NCBI RefSeq assembly: GCF_014202945.1
Contig: NZ_JACHHW010000007.1
Location: 62,001 to 126,000, forward strand
Direction: 5' to 3'
Length of the DNA stretch: 64,000 nucleotides
Source of the DNA: Zhongshania antarctica
GTDB lineage: Bacteria; Pseudomonadota; Gammaproteobacteria; Pseudomonadales; Spongiibacteraceae
In this document: piece after piece, positions 24,898-33,806 of the stretch
Numbering within the stretch: the stretch's first letter is position 1
Layout: each line of letters opens with the position of its first letter
Program-made: the position numbers and the translations under genes
The notes under the pieces: model-generated
Seen by the model: the letters and a program-made list of their open reading frames with translations, nothing else
Told to the model about the DNA's origin: nothing
Databases searched by the model: none

Positions 24898-27129
24898 ATG
24901 AGTCAGTCTGAGGTTCGAGCTACCGCTTCCGCCTATCGTCAGTGGCGTAAAGTCAAAGATGGTATGGCAACCGCTACGATCACGGCGGGTGGTATAAGCG
25001 TACTATTTGCAATACTCCTGATTTTTTTCTACCTCCTCTATGAAATTATGCCCTTATTCCAGTCGGCCTCGCTGGACGACGGCCAAGAGTTTGCTGCGAA
25101 CAGCGATGCGCCCAGCCTGTATTTGGCGATGGAAGAGCAAGCTGAAGTGGGTTTCAGTTTAGATCGTTCAGGTAGAGCTGACTTTTTCCAAACAAACGAT
25201 GGTAAGTTGCTACTCAGCGAGGCTATTCCGCTGGACGGCGCAGAGATCCGGAGCTTTGCCTTAGACTCGGAAGTGAGCCGAATTTTTGCGCTTGGCTTGA
25301 GTAATGGCCGGGTGATCATTGCCAAGCATGATTACCGCACCAGCTTCCCAAACGATAAACGCTTAATTACCCCCGTGTTGCGTTTTCCTTACGGTGAACA
25401 GAGTTTATTGCTCAGTGAAAGCGAACCGATAGACCATTTGGCGATTAGTGACAGCGATGACGAGTTGTTATTGGTTGCCGTAAGTCAGGGCAAGCTTATT
25501 GGGCGCCGCTGGGTCAAAGAAGAAGACTTCCTTAGTGAGGAGGTGACCTTAGTCGAAGAGTCGGTTGATCTGCCAGTTTTGGACATGAGCGCTGACCGTG
25601 TACTTCTGGGCCCAGATCAGCGATGGCTCTATGTAATGAGTAATGATGGCGGTTACCGATTAATCGATTTGCGTCGCGTGAAGGTCGCGGATCGCGGCTA
25701 TCTTTTTGACAGCGGTAAGCTAAATGAAGCCCGTTTCTTGCTCGGTGGGATATCCCTGCTCACCGCCAGCGATCAGGGTGAGGTGGGGCAGTGGTTTGTC
25801 GTGCGCGATAGCGAGCGCGAGTCGGGCTACCGCCTACAAGCGGTTCGCAAATTTGCCGTGCCCGAGGGTAGCGGTGCTACCTTGGCGACGGAACATCGCA
25901 GGAAGGGCTTTGTCAGCGTAAGCAAACAAGGGCATTTAGACCTGTTTTACACCACTTCCCACCGCCGTTTGCTCAATGCCGATTTAGATGTCGGGCGTAT
26001 TGCTGCAATCGCAATATCGCCACGGGCCGATATGCTCTTGATTGAAAATGAGGGCGGAACTCGATACAGCTATAAACTCCACAATGAACACCCAGAACTG
26101 TCTTGGTCGGCGCTGTGGAGCAAGGTGTGGTACGAGAGCTATCCCGAGCCGGATTATGTTTGGCAGTCTTCGGCTTCCACCAATGATTTCGAACCGAAAT
26201 ACAGCTTTGCGCCACTTGCTTTTGGCACACTTAAAGCCGCTTTTTACGCCATGCTTATCGCTGCGCCTTTAGCGATATGTGGCGCGATTTACACCGCCTA
26301 TTTTATGGCGCCCGCGCTGCGCAGAAAGGTAAAGCCGCTAATTGAACTAATGGAGGCGCTACCGACGGTTATCCTCGGTTTCCTTGCTGGTTTGTGGTTG
26401 GCGCCCTTTATTGAAAAGAATATGCCCGCCGTGTTTTCAATGTTTTTGGTTTTGCCATTTGGAATACTGCTGTTTGCCTGGACTTGGTCGAAAGTCCCGA
26501 TAAGTTTGCGTCGTCATGTTCCCGATGGCTGGCATCCTGTGCTGTTAGTCCCCGTCGTGCTCGGTATTGTTACCGCCTGTGTTGCCTTGGGCGCACCGAT
26601 GGAGCGCGCATTCTTTGGCGGTGATATGCGCGCCTGGCTAACGAGTGATTTGGGCGTGTCATTTGATCAGCGCAATGCCCTGGTCGTTGGTATCGCCATG
26701 GGCTTTGCCGTAATACCCACTATATTCTCGATTGCCGAAGATGCGATTTTTTCGGTGCCTAAGCACCTTAGTTATGGCTCCTTGGCGCTTGGCGCTACCC
26801 CGTGGCAGAGTTTGGTCGGCGTTGTTATGCCAACCGCCAGCCCCGGTATTTTTTCGGCGCTCATGATCGGTATGGGTCGAGCGGTCGGTGAAACCATGAT
26901 TGTTCTGATGGCCACGGGTAATACCCCTATTATGGATGCCAATATTTTTGAGGGTATGCGAACTCTCGCCGCCAATATCGCTGTTGAAATTGGCGAGACC
27001 GAGGTGGCTAGCTCTCATTATCGTGTTTTGTTTTTGGCAGCATTTGTATTGTTCATGTTTACTTTCTTTGTGAACACGATTGCAGAAACAGTGCGTCAGC
27101 GCCTGCGCATGCGTTACGGAAATCTCTAA
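24898..27129 (+). CDS. pstC: Phosphate ABC transporter permease PstC, long form
   Basis: 743 residues, more than twice E. coli PstC (319). One N-terminal helix (about 28-50) is followed by a periplasmic insert of about 370 residues. The insert contains recurring strand blocks (HLAISDSDDELLLVAVSQG, AAIAISPRADMLLIENEG) like a beta-propeller. The permease core comes after residue 440, with the EAA-type loop SLALGATPWQSLVGVVMPTA for contact with PstB. Long PstC forms of this kind occur in Pseudomonas and other gammaproteobacteria. The insert may dock PstS or sense the periplasm. Confidence 0.93.
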   Translation: MSQSEVRATASAYRQWRKVKDGMATATITAGGISVLFAILLIFFYLLYEIMPLFQSASLDDGQEFAANSDAPSLYLAMEEQAEVGFSLDRSGRADFFQTNDGKLLLSEAIPLDGAEIRSFALDSEVSRIFALGLSNGRVIIAKHDYRTSFPNDKRLITPVLRFPYGEQSLLLSESEPIDHLAISDSDDELLLVAVSQGKLIGRRWVKEEDFLSEEVTLVEESVDLPVLDMSADRVLLGPDQRWLYVMSNDGGYRLIDLRRVKVADRGYLFDSGKLNEARFLLGGISLLTASDQGEVGQWFVVRDSERESGYRLQAVRKFAVPEGSGATLATEHRRKGFVSVSKQGHLDLFYTTSHRRLLNADLDVGRIAAIAISPRADMLLIENEGGTRYSYKLHNEHPELSWSALWSKVWYESYPEPDYVWQSSASTNDFEPKYSFAPLAFGTLKAAFYAMLIAAPLAICGAIYTAYFMAPALRRKVKPLIELMEALPTVILGFLAGLWLAPFIEKNMPAVFSMFLVLPFGILLFAWTWSKVPISLRRHVPDGWHPVLLVPVVLGIVTACVALGAPMERAFFGGDMRAWLTSDLGVSFDQRNALVVGIAMGFAVIPTIFSIAEDAIFSVPKHLSYGSLALGATPWQSLVGVVMPTASPGIFSALMIGMGRAVGETMIVLMATGNTPIMDANIFEGMRTLAANIAVEIGETEVASSHYRVLFLAAFVLFMFTFFVNTIAETVRQRLRMRYGNL

Positions 27130-27168
27130 CATTACTGTCGCAGTGGGCTGAATACAGGAAATTTACTA

Positions 27169-28875
27169 ATGTCTTTGCATGATGATAACAAACAGGGCCT
27201 CGTCGAGTGGTGTAAGCGCGGCGAACCCATGATTTGGATGAATGCGGCCGCGGTTACCGTGAGTACGCTCGCCGTTATTGGCTTACTTCTACTATTGGCA
27301 GTGAGAGGCTTTGGCCATTTTTGGCCGGCGTCCGTGGTGCAGGCGCAATACAGCTTGCCCGGTGAGTCCTCTGTACCCATATTGGCTGAGCGGGTTGAAG
27401 TAGAGAGTGTGCCAATTGAACAGCTGTTGAGCGCTGGGTTTAAGATTCATGCCGACGAAGCATTTGTTAAGCGCGAACTGGTTAAGGTGGGCAACCGTGA
27501 CGTAGGCGGCGCGGATTTTCAGTGGGTGATCACTCGTCATCTTGAGAACCCAAAATACCCTGTCGATGCGGTTGTCGTGGAGCGCAGAGAATGGGGTAAT
27601 TTTTACGGATTCTTGCGCGACGTCAAAGAGCAGGGTGAGGTGGTGGCCAGCGCGAGTGAAAGTGCCGATTTAGCGTGGGCAGCTTTCGAAGAGCGAATTG
27701 CGCGCGCCAGCGACATTCATGAGAAAATTTCCAAAATTGAAAAGAAGGAAATTGGTAGCATCAACTATCAGTTTGAAAAACTGCGTTTAAAGGAGCGGGG
27801 CTTGGCACTCGATCCCGATCTTGACCCCTCTCGTCGGCAAGTAATTGAAACGGATATTGCGCTTTCTCGTGCAGAACTGGATATTGAATATAAAGCGCTA
27901 CAAGGGCAATTGGCCGATTTGTATACCCAGTGGAATCGCGATAGCTTCACCATAGAGACGAGCAGTGGCGCGCTTCGCGAGCAGCGTATGGCCACCGTAG
28001 TGAAGGCGTATCGGCCCAACGCTATGCACCTCGGCCAAAAAATCGTGTTTTATTTTCAGAAATTTGCTGAGTTTCTGACTGACGAGCCCCGTGAGGCCAA
28101 TACCGAAGGCGGTATCTTCCCGGCGATTTTTGGCACAGTCATCATGGTGCTAATTATGTCGGTGTTAGTGACGCCCTTTGGCGTCGTCGCAGCGGTTTAC
28201 CTCCGCGAGTATGCCAAACAAGGCTTAATGACCCGTATAGTCAGAATTGCGGTGAATAATCTAGCGGGCGTGCCGTCAATCGTTTACGGTGTGTTTGGCT
28301 TGGGTTTCTTTATCTATTTTCTAGGTGCAGAAATGGATAAGGCTTTATTTGCTGAAGCGCTCCCGGCCCCGACTTTCGGAACGCCGGGCTTGCTGTGGGC
28401 GTCGGTGACCCTAGCACTCCTTACTTTGCCTGTAGTCATAGTGGCCACGGAAGAGGGCTTGGCACGGATTCCTCGCAATTTACGCGAAGGTAGTCTCGCG
28501 CTTGGCGCGACCAAAGCCGAAACCTTGTGGCGAGTCGTATTGCCAATGGCGAGCCCGGCAATGATGACGGGCTTGATTTTGGCGGTGGCGAGAGCGGCCG
28601 GCGAAGTTGCACCGCTAATGTTGGTCGGGGTGGTGAAATTGGCGCCGTCGTTACCGGTAGATGGCAATTTCCCGTATTTCCATTTGGATCAAAAGTTTAT
28701 GCATTTGGGCTTTCACATATACGATGTGGGTTTCCAAAGTCCTAATGTTGAGGCTGCGCGTCCTCTCGTTTACGCGACTGCGCTGCTGCTGGTGGTGATC
28801 ATTGCATTATTGAATTTGAGCGCAGTGGCTATGCGTAATCACTTACGCGAAAAATACAAATCACTGGAAATGTAA
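27169..28875 (+). CDS. pstA: Phosphate ABC transporter permease PstA, long form
   Basis: 568 residues against about 296 in E. coli. An N-terminal helix (about 27-47) precedes a periplasmic insert with a charged coiled coil (about 165-260; for example [20 protein letters not shown]). Then comes the permease core from about residue 320, with [31 protein letters not shown] and the EAA loop [21 protein letters not shown]. Both permease subunits are enlarged in the periplasm, so the inserts probably contact each other. 39 bases separate it from pstC. Confidence 0.93.
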   Translation: MSLHDDNKQGLVEWCKRGEPMIWMNAAAVTVSTLAVIGLLLLLAVRGFGHFWPASVVQAQYSLPGESSVPILAERVEVESVPIEQLLSAGFKIHADEAFVKRELVKVGNRDVGGADFQWVITRHLENPKYPVDAVVVERREWGNFYGFLRDVKEQGEVVASASESADLAWAAFEERIARASDIHEKISKIEKKEIGSINYQFEKLRLKERGLALDPDLDPSRRQVIETDIALSRAELDIEYKALQGQLADLYTQWNRDSFTIETSSGALREQRMATVVKAYRPNAMHLGQKIVFYFQKFAEFLTDEPREANTEGGIFPAIFGTVIMVLIMSVLVTPFGVVAAVYLREYAKQGLMTRIVRIAVNNLAGVPSIVYGVFGLGFFIYFLGAEMDKALFAEALPAPTFGTPGLLWASVTLALLTLPVVIVATEEGLARIPRNLREGSLALGATKAETLWRVVLPMASPAMMTGLILAVARAAGEVAPLMLVGVVKLAPSLPVDGNFPYFHLDQKFMHLGFHIYDVGFQSPNVEAARPLVYATALLLVVIIALLNLSAVAMRNHLREKYKSLEM

Positions 28876-28879
28876 GCGC

Positions 28880-29755
28880 GTGAACAAAGTAAATGAAAAG
28901 GCAGCGAATTTTATGACGACAGATAAAGCGGCAGTGAAGTCACATGCCATCAATATGGAATCACTGGGTCGCAATCGTAGCGAGCAATCTATTCACGATG
29001 AGGATATTACCCTGTCGGTAGATAATCTCGACCTTTACTACGGTGAAAAGCAGGCCTTGTTCGACGTCAATATGGTTATTCCTCGGAAAAAGGTAACCGC
29101 GTTTATCGGCCCTAGTGGCTGCGGTAAATCGACCTTATTACGTTGTTTTAATAGAATGAATGACTTGGTTGATACCTGCCGAGTTGACGGTGGCATCTCG
29201 CTCGACGGTTCGAATATTTACGATAAGCGTGTTGACGTGGCGACCTTGCGCCGCCGGGTAGGTATGGTGTTTCAAAAGCCAAATCCCTTTCCTAAATCGA
29301 TTTACGAAAATGTCGCCTACGGTTTACGGATACAAGGTATAAATAAAAAGCGGGTTTTAGACGAAGTGGTAGAGCGTTCGCTGCGCGGCGCTGCGCTGTG
29401 GGATGAGGTTAAAGATCGCCTGCACGATAATGCCCTTGGTATGTCCGGTGGTCAGCAGCAGCGTTTGGTTATTGCTCGCACCATCGCGGTAGAGCCTGAA
29501 GTTTTACTTCTGGACGAGCCGGCGTCGGCTCTCGATCCCATTTCGACCTTGAAAATTGAAGAATTAATTTACGAACTAAAAGATAAATACACAATCGTAA
29601 TTGTCACACACAATATGCAGCAAGCGGCGCGGGTGTCAGACTATACGGCGTTTATGTATATCGGTAAGTTAATAGAATTTGACAATACCGATGTTCTTTT
29701 TACTAATCCGACGAATAAGCAGACCGAAGATTATATTACCGGGCGCTATGGTTAA
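28880..29755 (+). CDS. pstB: Phosphate ABC transporter ATPase PstB
   Basis: 291 residues from GTG 28880, four bases after pstA; ATG 28913 is a possible alternative. Walker [15 protein letters not shown]-loop VFQKPNPFP, signature MSGGQQQRL, Walker [14 protein letters not shown] and switch His in IVTHNMQQA are all intact. It drives phosphate import. The first 45 residues before the ABC domain are unusually long and polar. Confidence 0.95.
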   Translation: MNKVNEKAANFMTTDKAAVKSHAINMESLGRNRSEQSIHDEDITLSVDNLDLYYGEKQALFDVNMVIPRKKVTAFIGPSGCGKSTLLRCFNRMNDLVDTCRVDGGISLDGSNIYDKRVDVATLRRRVGMVFQKPNPFPKSIYENVAYGLRIQGINKKRVLDEVVERSLRGAALWDEVKDRLHDNALGMSGGQQQRLVIARTIAVEPEVLLLDEPASALDPISTLKIEELIYELKDKYTIVIVTHNMQQAARVSDYTAFMYIGKLIEFDNTDVLFTNPTNKQTEDYITGRYG

Positions 29756-29812
29756 GCTTACGTGGAATCGTTGTCGGTCACTGTTTGCTGATGAATTATT
29801 GGGAGCATAAAG

Positions 29813-30535
29813 ATGAAAGAAAAGAATACATATACCCACCATATATCTCAGCAGTTTAATACCGAGCTCGATGATATTAAAACGCGCATGCTGGAGATGG
29901 GGGGCTTGGTCGAAAAGCAAGTTGCAGATGCAACCAATGCCTTCATGCAATTGGATACGGGCTTGGCTGAAGAGGTCCGCAAAGGCGACGCTCTGGTAAA
30001 TGCCTTAGAAGTCTCCATTGACGAAGATTGCACAATTATACTGGCTCGGCGTCAACCCGCTGCGAGCGACCTGCGCTTGGTCTTGTCGATAAGTAAAATT
30101 TTAAGTGACCTTGAGCGAATGGGCGACGAAGCGAGTAAGGTTGCTGATAGTGCTATTAAGTTAACTGAACTCGGTGGCTTACCCCGCAGTGTGCTTGAAA
30201 TTCGCCATATTGGTGATCACGTTGCCGGTATGGTGCGGGGTTCACTGGACGCGTTTGCGCGACTCGATATTGATCTTGCGCTCGAGGTTGCTGAAGAAGA
30301 TAAGGCAGTAGACCTTGAGTACGGCACGGCCATGCGCAGCTTGGTGACGTATATGATTGAGGACCCTCGTACTATTTCGTCGGTTCTACAGGTTATGTGG
30401 GCCTTGCGCTCTCTAGAGCGGGTCGGCGATCACGCACGTAACATCGCCGAGCATGTGATCTATTTGGTTAAGGGCGCGAATGTCCGCCACGTCAATATTG
30501 AAGAAATGGCGGCAACGGTCCAAGATCAGTCGTAA
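29813..30535 (+). CDS. phoU: Phosphate signalling protein PhoU
   Basis: 240 residues with the two repeated three-helix bundles of the family. Each carries the acidic metal-binding motif (KILSDLERMGDEASKVAD in the first, WALRSLERVGDHARNIAEHV in the second). PhoU represses PhoR when phosphate is plentiful and links it to PstB. It is the last gene of the pst operon, in the standard order. GGGAG precedes the start. Confidence 0.95.
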   Translation: MKEKNTYTHHISQQFNTELDDIKTRMLEMGGLVEKQVADATNAFMQLDTGLAEEVRKGDALVNALEVSIDEDCTIILARRQPAASDLRLVLSISKILSDLERMGDEASKVADSAIKLTELGGLPRSVLEIRHIGDHVAGMVRGSLDAFARLDIDLALEVAEEDKAVDLEYGTAMRSLVTYMIEDPRTISSVLQVMWALRSLERVGDHARNIAEHVIYLVKGANVRHVNIEEMAATVQDQS

Positions 30536-30543
30536 AAGAGCAA

Positions 30544-30563
30544 CGGGCGAGAAATGTCGCCCG
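30544..30563. terminator. Hairpin between convergent phoU and AbgT-family gene
   Basis: Perfect seven-base arms CGGGCGA/TCGCCCG with a six-base loop. There is no strong T-run on the plus strand and a TGCTCTTTT stretch on the minus strand. Confidence 0.5.
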
Positions 30564-30564
30564 C

Positions 30565-32070
30565 TTAGCCTGGGCCTAGCGGCAGTCCAGCTGCTAGCCA
30601 CAGACCTAGTAACAGCGACCATCCCAGTAAAAAACTCAGCGAATAAGGCAGCATTAATGCCATGAGGGTACCCATGCCTGCGGTTTTGTCGTGGCGTTGG
30701 ACAAAGGCAACGACCACGCCGAAGTAGGGCATTAATGGGGTGATAATATTGGTGCTTGAATCGCCAATTCTATAAGCCATTTGGGCAGACTCAGGATCGA
30801 CACCTAATAAAAAAAGCATAGGCACAAAGATGGGGGCCATTAAGGCCCACTTGGCCGATGCGCTGCCAATCAATAAGTTAATTAGGGCGCTAATCAGAAT
30901 AAAGCTCAGTAGCAGGCTTATTTTTGAAAGTGCCAGTCCTGCGAGCCAATGGGCGCCGTTAATCGCAGCGATTGCACCGAGCCCGGTCCAGTTGAAATAG
31001 TTCACAAACTGCGCCGCAAAGAACATGAGCACCAAATACCCAGACAAACTCGATAGGCCGGTTTCCATGGCTTTTACCCAGTCGTGTTGGGCGCTGAATT
31101 TGCCGGTGGTGTAGCCAAAAATTACACCCGCGATGATTGCGTATAGGGCGATGAACACCACAATGCCGTTAAGCAAGGGCAGCGCGGCAAGGCCGTCTGG
31201 GTCAGGGTTTCTCATTAAGCCATTGGCAGGGAGCACTAAGGCAAACAATATTCCGATAAATACCAGGCTAAAAAAGCCTACTCTGCGCAAAGCTTGGCCT
31301 TGGCAGGGGTCCTCGGTTGCAAGGGGCGTGTCTGCGCTGCCTTTCGGCTTCGCGAGTCGCGGCTCGACGAATTTTTCATTTATCCAGGTGCCGGCAACAG
31401 TGATAAACACGGTGGAGGCGAGGGTGAAGTAATAATTGGCGCTAGTGAGCACGTCCCTGTCTGGCGCCACCAAATGAATGGCTTCGCTGCTGATACCTGA
31501 CAAAATGGCGTCGACTGGGCCGAGTAATAAATTGGCGCTATAGCCACCGGAGACTCCAGCAAACGCCGCCGCAATACCCGCCAGTGGTGAGCGACCCGCG
31601 GCGCGAAAGATCAATGCTGCGAGTGGTATTAACACCACATAGCCCGAATCAAAACCAATGCTGGACATAACGCCGGCAAAGACGACGAAGCTACTGAGGA
31701 AACGTTGGGGAGCTTTACTTGCCAGGCCATGAAGGACGCAGGCAAGTAATCCAGATTCTTCAGCGACGGCAATGCCTAATATCGCGACGATAACCGATCC
31801 GACGGGGGCAAAGTGAATGAAATTGCTGACGGCATTGCTAACCATCCAGCGCATGCCGTCACCGGACAGTAGCGATTTAGCGGCAATGGTGTCGCCGCTA
31901 ATCGGGTGGTTTGCGCTTAATCCCAGAAACTGCGCTATTGCAGAGGCCAGTATTACCGCAAGGCAAAAATAGAGAAATAGCATGACGGGGTTTGGGAGTC
32001 TATTTCCCGCGCTTTCAAGGTGGTTAAGCCAGCGCTGACTAATAGGGGTATTGGTTTGACTGGTGGGCAT
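30565..32070 (-). CDS. AbgT-family transporter
   Basis: 501 residues, about eleven to thirteen membrane segments. Family features include VSNAVSNFIHFAPVGSVIVA, GVMSSIGFDSGYVVLIPLAA, GVSGGYSANLLLGPVDAILS and the C-terminal INLLIGSASAKWALMAPIFVPM. AbgT members import p-aminobenzoyl-glutamate or export sulfonamides (MtrF, YdaH). Which applies here cannot be told. GGAAG lies before the ATG. No abgA/abgB hydrolase genes are adjacent, so a folate-salvage operon is not supported. Confidence 0.88.
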   Translation of the reverse strand: MPTSQTNTPISQRWLNHLESAGNRLPNPVMLFLYFCLAVILASAIAQFLGLSANHPISGDTIAAKSLLSGDGMRWMVSNAVSNFIHFAPVGSVIVAILGIAVAEESGLLACVLHGLASKAPQRFLSSFVVFAGVMSSIGFDSGYVVLIPLAALIFRAAGRSPLAGIAAAFAGVSGGYSANLLLGPVDAILSGISSEAIHLVAPDRDVLTSANYYFTLASTVFITVAGTWINEKFVEPRLAKPKGSADTPLATEDPCQGQALRRVGFFSLVFIGILFALVLPANGLMRNPDPDGLAALPLLNGIVVFIALYAIIAGVIFGYTTGKFSAQHDWVKAMETGLSSLSGYLVLMFFAAQFVNYFNWTGLGAIAAINGAHWLAGLALSKISLLLSFILISALINLLIGSASAKWALMAPIFVPMLFLLGVDPESAQMAYRIGDSSTNIITPLMPYFGVVVAFVQRHDKTAGMGTLMALMLPYSLSFLLGWSLLLGLWLAAGLPLGPG

Positions 32071-32199
32071 TAAGAGCTTCCGTTGCAGTTAGAGGGCGTT
32101 AGCAGTGTACTATAACCATACTTAAAGCAGGGGCGCGAATGCTTGGCGATATTTGTAAACTACGCCGTTCGAATTATAAAAAATAGGAATGCATAGGAA

Positions 32200-33468
32200 G
32201 TGACTCACTCTCAACAAAGCGGCCTAAAACCCACATGGCAAATGATGATTACGCTGTATTTGGCCATGATGAGTGTCGGTATGGGCCAGACTGTCGTGTT
32301 TGCTATTTTACCCATGCTCGGCCGCGAATTGGCACTGGATCAACTGGTTTTTCAGCTTCCTTTCGGTTTAGGTGCCATACAAGGTAAAGAATTAACCATT
32401 ACCTCATTGTCAGCGTTAACCGCATTTAGCTTTTTTATCGCGGCGCCCTATATGGGCCGTCTTAGTGATCGGCTTGGGCGTAAGCCCCTCATTATATTTG
32501 GGCTATGCGGCTATGCGGTGGGCACGCTTATATTTAATGGGGTCGCTGCTTTAGGTTTAAGCGGCGTACTAGTGGGAACTATGCTCTATGTGTCGTTGGT
32601 GCTAAGTCGGGTATTTCATGCGGTTTTGATGTCGTCGACGCATCCCGCGTCTGCGGCTTATATGGCGGACGTGACCTCAATTAGTGAGCGGACTAGGGGC
32701 ATGGGGAAGATGCAAGCTTTCAATCAGCTTGGCGTCATGATTGGCCCCGCTTTGGCGTGGTTCGTTCATATTAGTTATTTAGCGCCGCTATATATCCAAG
32801 CTGTTATTTCATTTGTGGTGGCAATGATGGTTTGGCGATTTTTACCGCCATTACCGGTAATGCGTCGAAAAGATCAGAAAGTCGTGTCGATGTCATTTTT
32901 TGATCCCCGCTATAAATTGTACATACTGCTCAGTTTTATTATGTATGGTCTGTTCGGAATGGTGCAGCAGACCCTAGGGTTCTATTTTCAAGATCTGCTG
33001 CATATCGACGGGGTGCGTGCCTCGCAGATTTTTTCGATGGCGATGGTCGTGTCTTCAGCTGCGATGCTGATAGCGCAATTTCTTGTAGTACAGCGCTATG
33101 CGGGACCGCCTATGCGCTTGTTGCGACGGGGCCTGCCTTTTATATGCCTTGGTTATGGCTTACTCGCGAACGCAACGACGCTGCCAACGTTATTGCTGGC
33201 GATGTCTCTATTTGGGTTTGGCATGGCATTAACCGCTTCGGCACTCGCTGCCAGTGCAACTATGGCGGTGCAAAGTAATGAGCAGGGTGGTCTGGCGGGG
33301 CTACTGGGGTCGACCGCCGGCTTGGGGTTTATGATTGGCCCGCTTGTCGGCGGCAGTCTCTACCGAATCTCCCCTAGTTACCCGTATTGGTGTGCTGCAG
33401 CGGTTATGTTTGCTGTTATTGTGTTTCTCTTTACCGAGGGTCGGCGCAAGGGAAGTCAAGCTAAATAA
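32200..33468 (+). CDS. MFS transporter, TetA-like
   Basis: 422 residues with about twelve membrane segments. The MFS motif A is present after the second helix as GRLSDRLGRKPLI, with the motif C-like GVMIGPALAW in helix 5. The closest general resemblance is to drug/proton antiporters of the TetA type. The substrate is unknown. GTG 32200 is the start; AGGA is found 11 bases and 2 bases upstream, neither ideal. Divergent from the AbgT-family gene, 129 bases away. Confidence 0.85.
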   Translation: MTHSQQSGLKPTWQMMITLYLAMMSVGMGQTVVFAILPMLGRELALDQLVFQLPFGLGAIQGKELTITSLSALTAFSFFIAAPYMGRLSDRLGRKPLIIFGLCGYAVGTLIFNGVAALGLSGVLVGTMLYVSLVLSRVFHAVLMSSTHPASAAYMADVTSISERTRGMGKMQAFNQLGVMIGPALAWFVHISYLAPLYIQAVISFVVAMMVWRFLPPLPVMRRKDQKVVSMSFFDPRYKLYILLSFIMYGLFGMVQQTLGFYFQDLLHIDGVRASQIFSMAMVVSSAAMLIAQFLVVQRYAGPPMRLLRRGLPFICLGYGLLANATTLPTLLLAMSLFGFGMALTASALAASATMAVQSNEQGGLAGLLGSTAGLGFMIGPLVGGSLYRISPSYPYWCAAAVMFAVIVFLFTEGRRKGSQAK

Positions 33469-33806
33469 ACGGCTAGGGCGGTTTGGTTAATTTTTATCCG
33501 TAAGCTGGCAGTCCCCATGAACTCTCGCTCAAGGAGGTTTCCTACAAAGTTATCCACAAGCTTATTCACCCTAAATGGGGAAAACTTTTATTGTTGGTAG
33601 CGCAGGGAATCATTTTGCCAGTATTAGTCTAGAATCATTTAAAGTGCGGTTAGGTACGCCAGTTGATCGGTTTTCAGCATTGTTTTCGCCGTTTTTGAAG
33701 CGTTTAATGGTAGCTGTTAGAGTTTCCTGCTAAAAATAAAGAGCAATCAGGTATTATACTAATCCTTGTCCGAAGCTGGGCGCGACGCGTTTAATGAGAA
33801 TTGAGT
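33469..33806. other. 338-base gap before fimV
   Basis: No gene seen. It contains one consensus DnaA box (33550-33558), a second imperfect one at 33562-33570, and a TATACT/TATTAT -10-like element at 33752-33760 that could serve fimV. No tRNA or other RNA structure was recognised. Confidence 0.55.
33550..33558 (+). promoter_or_regulatory. Consensus DnaA box
   Basis: TTATCCACA is an exact match to the strong DnaA box. TTATTCACC follows three bases later with two mismatches. A single exact nonamer is expected about once per two such windows by chance, so function is unproven. Confidence 0.35.
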
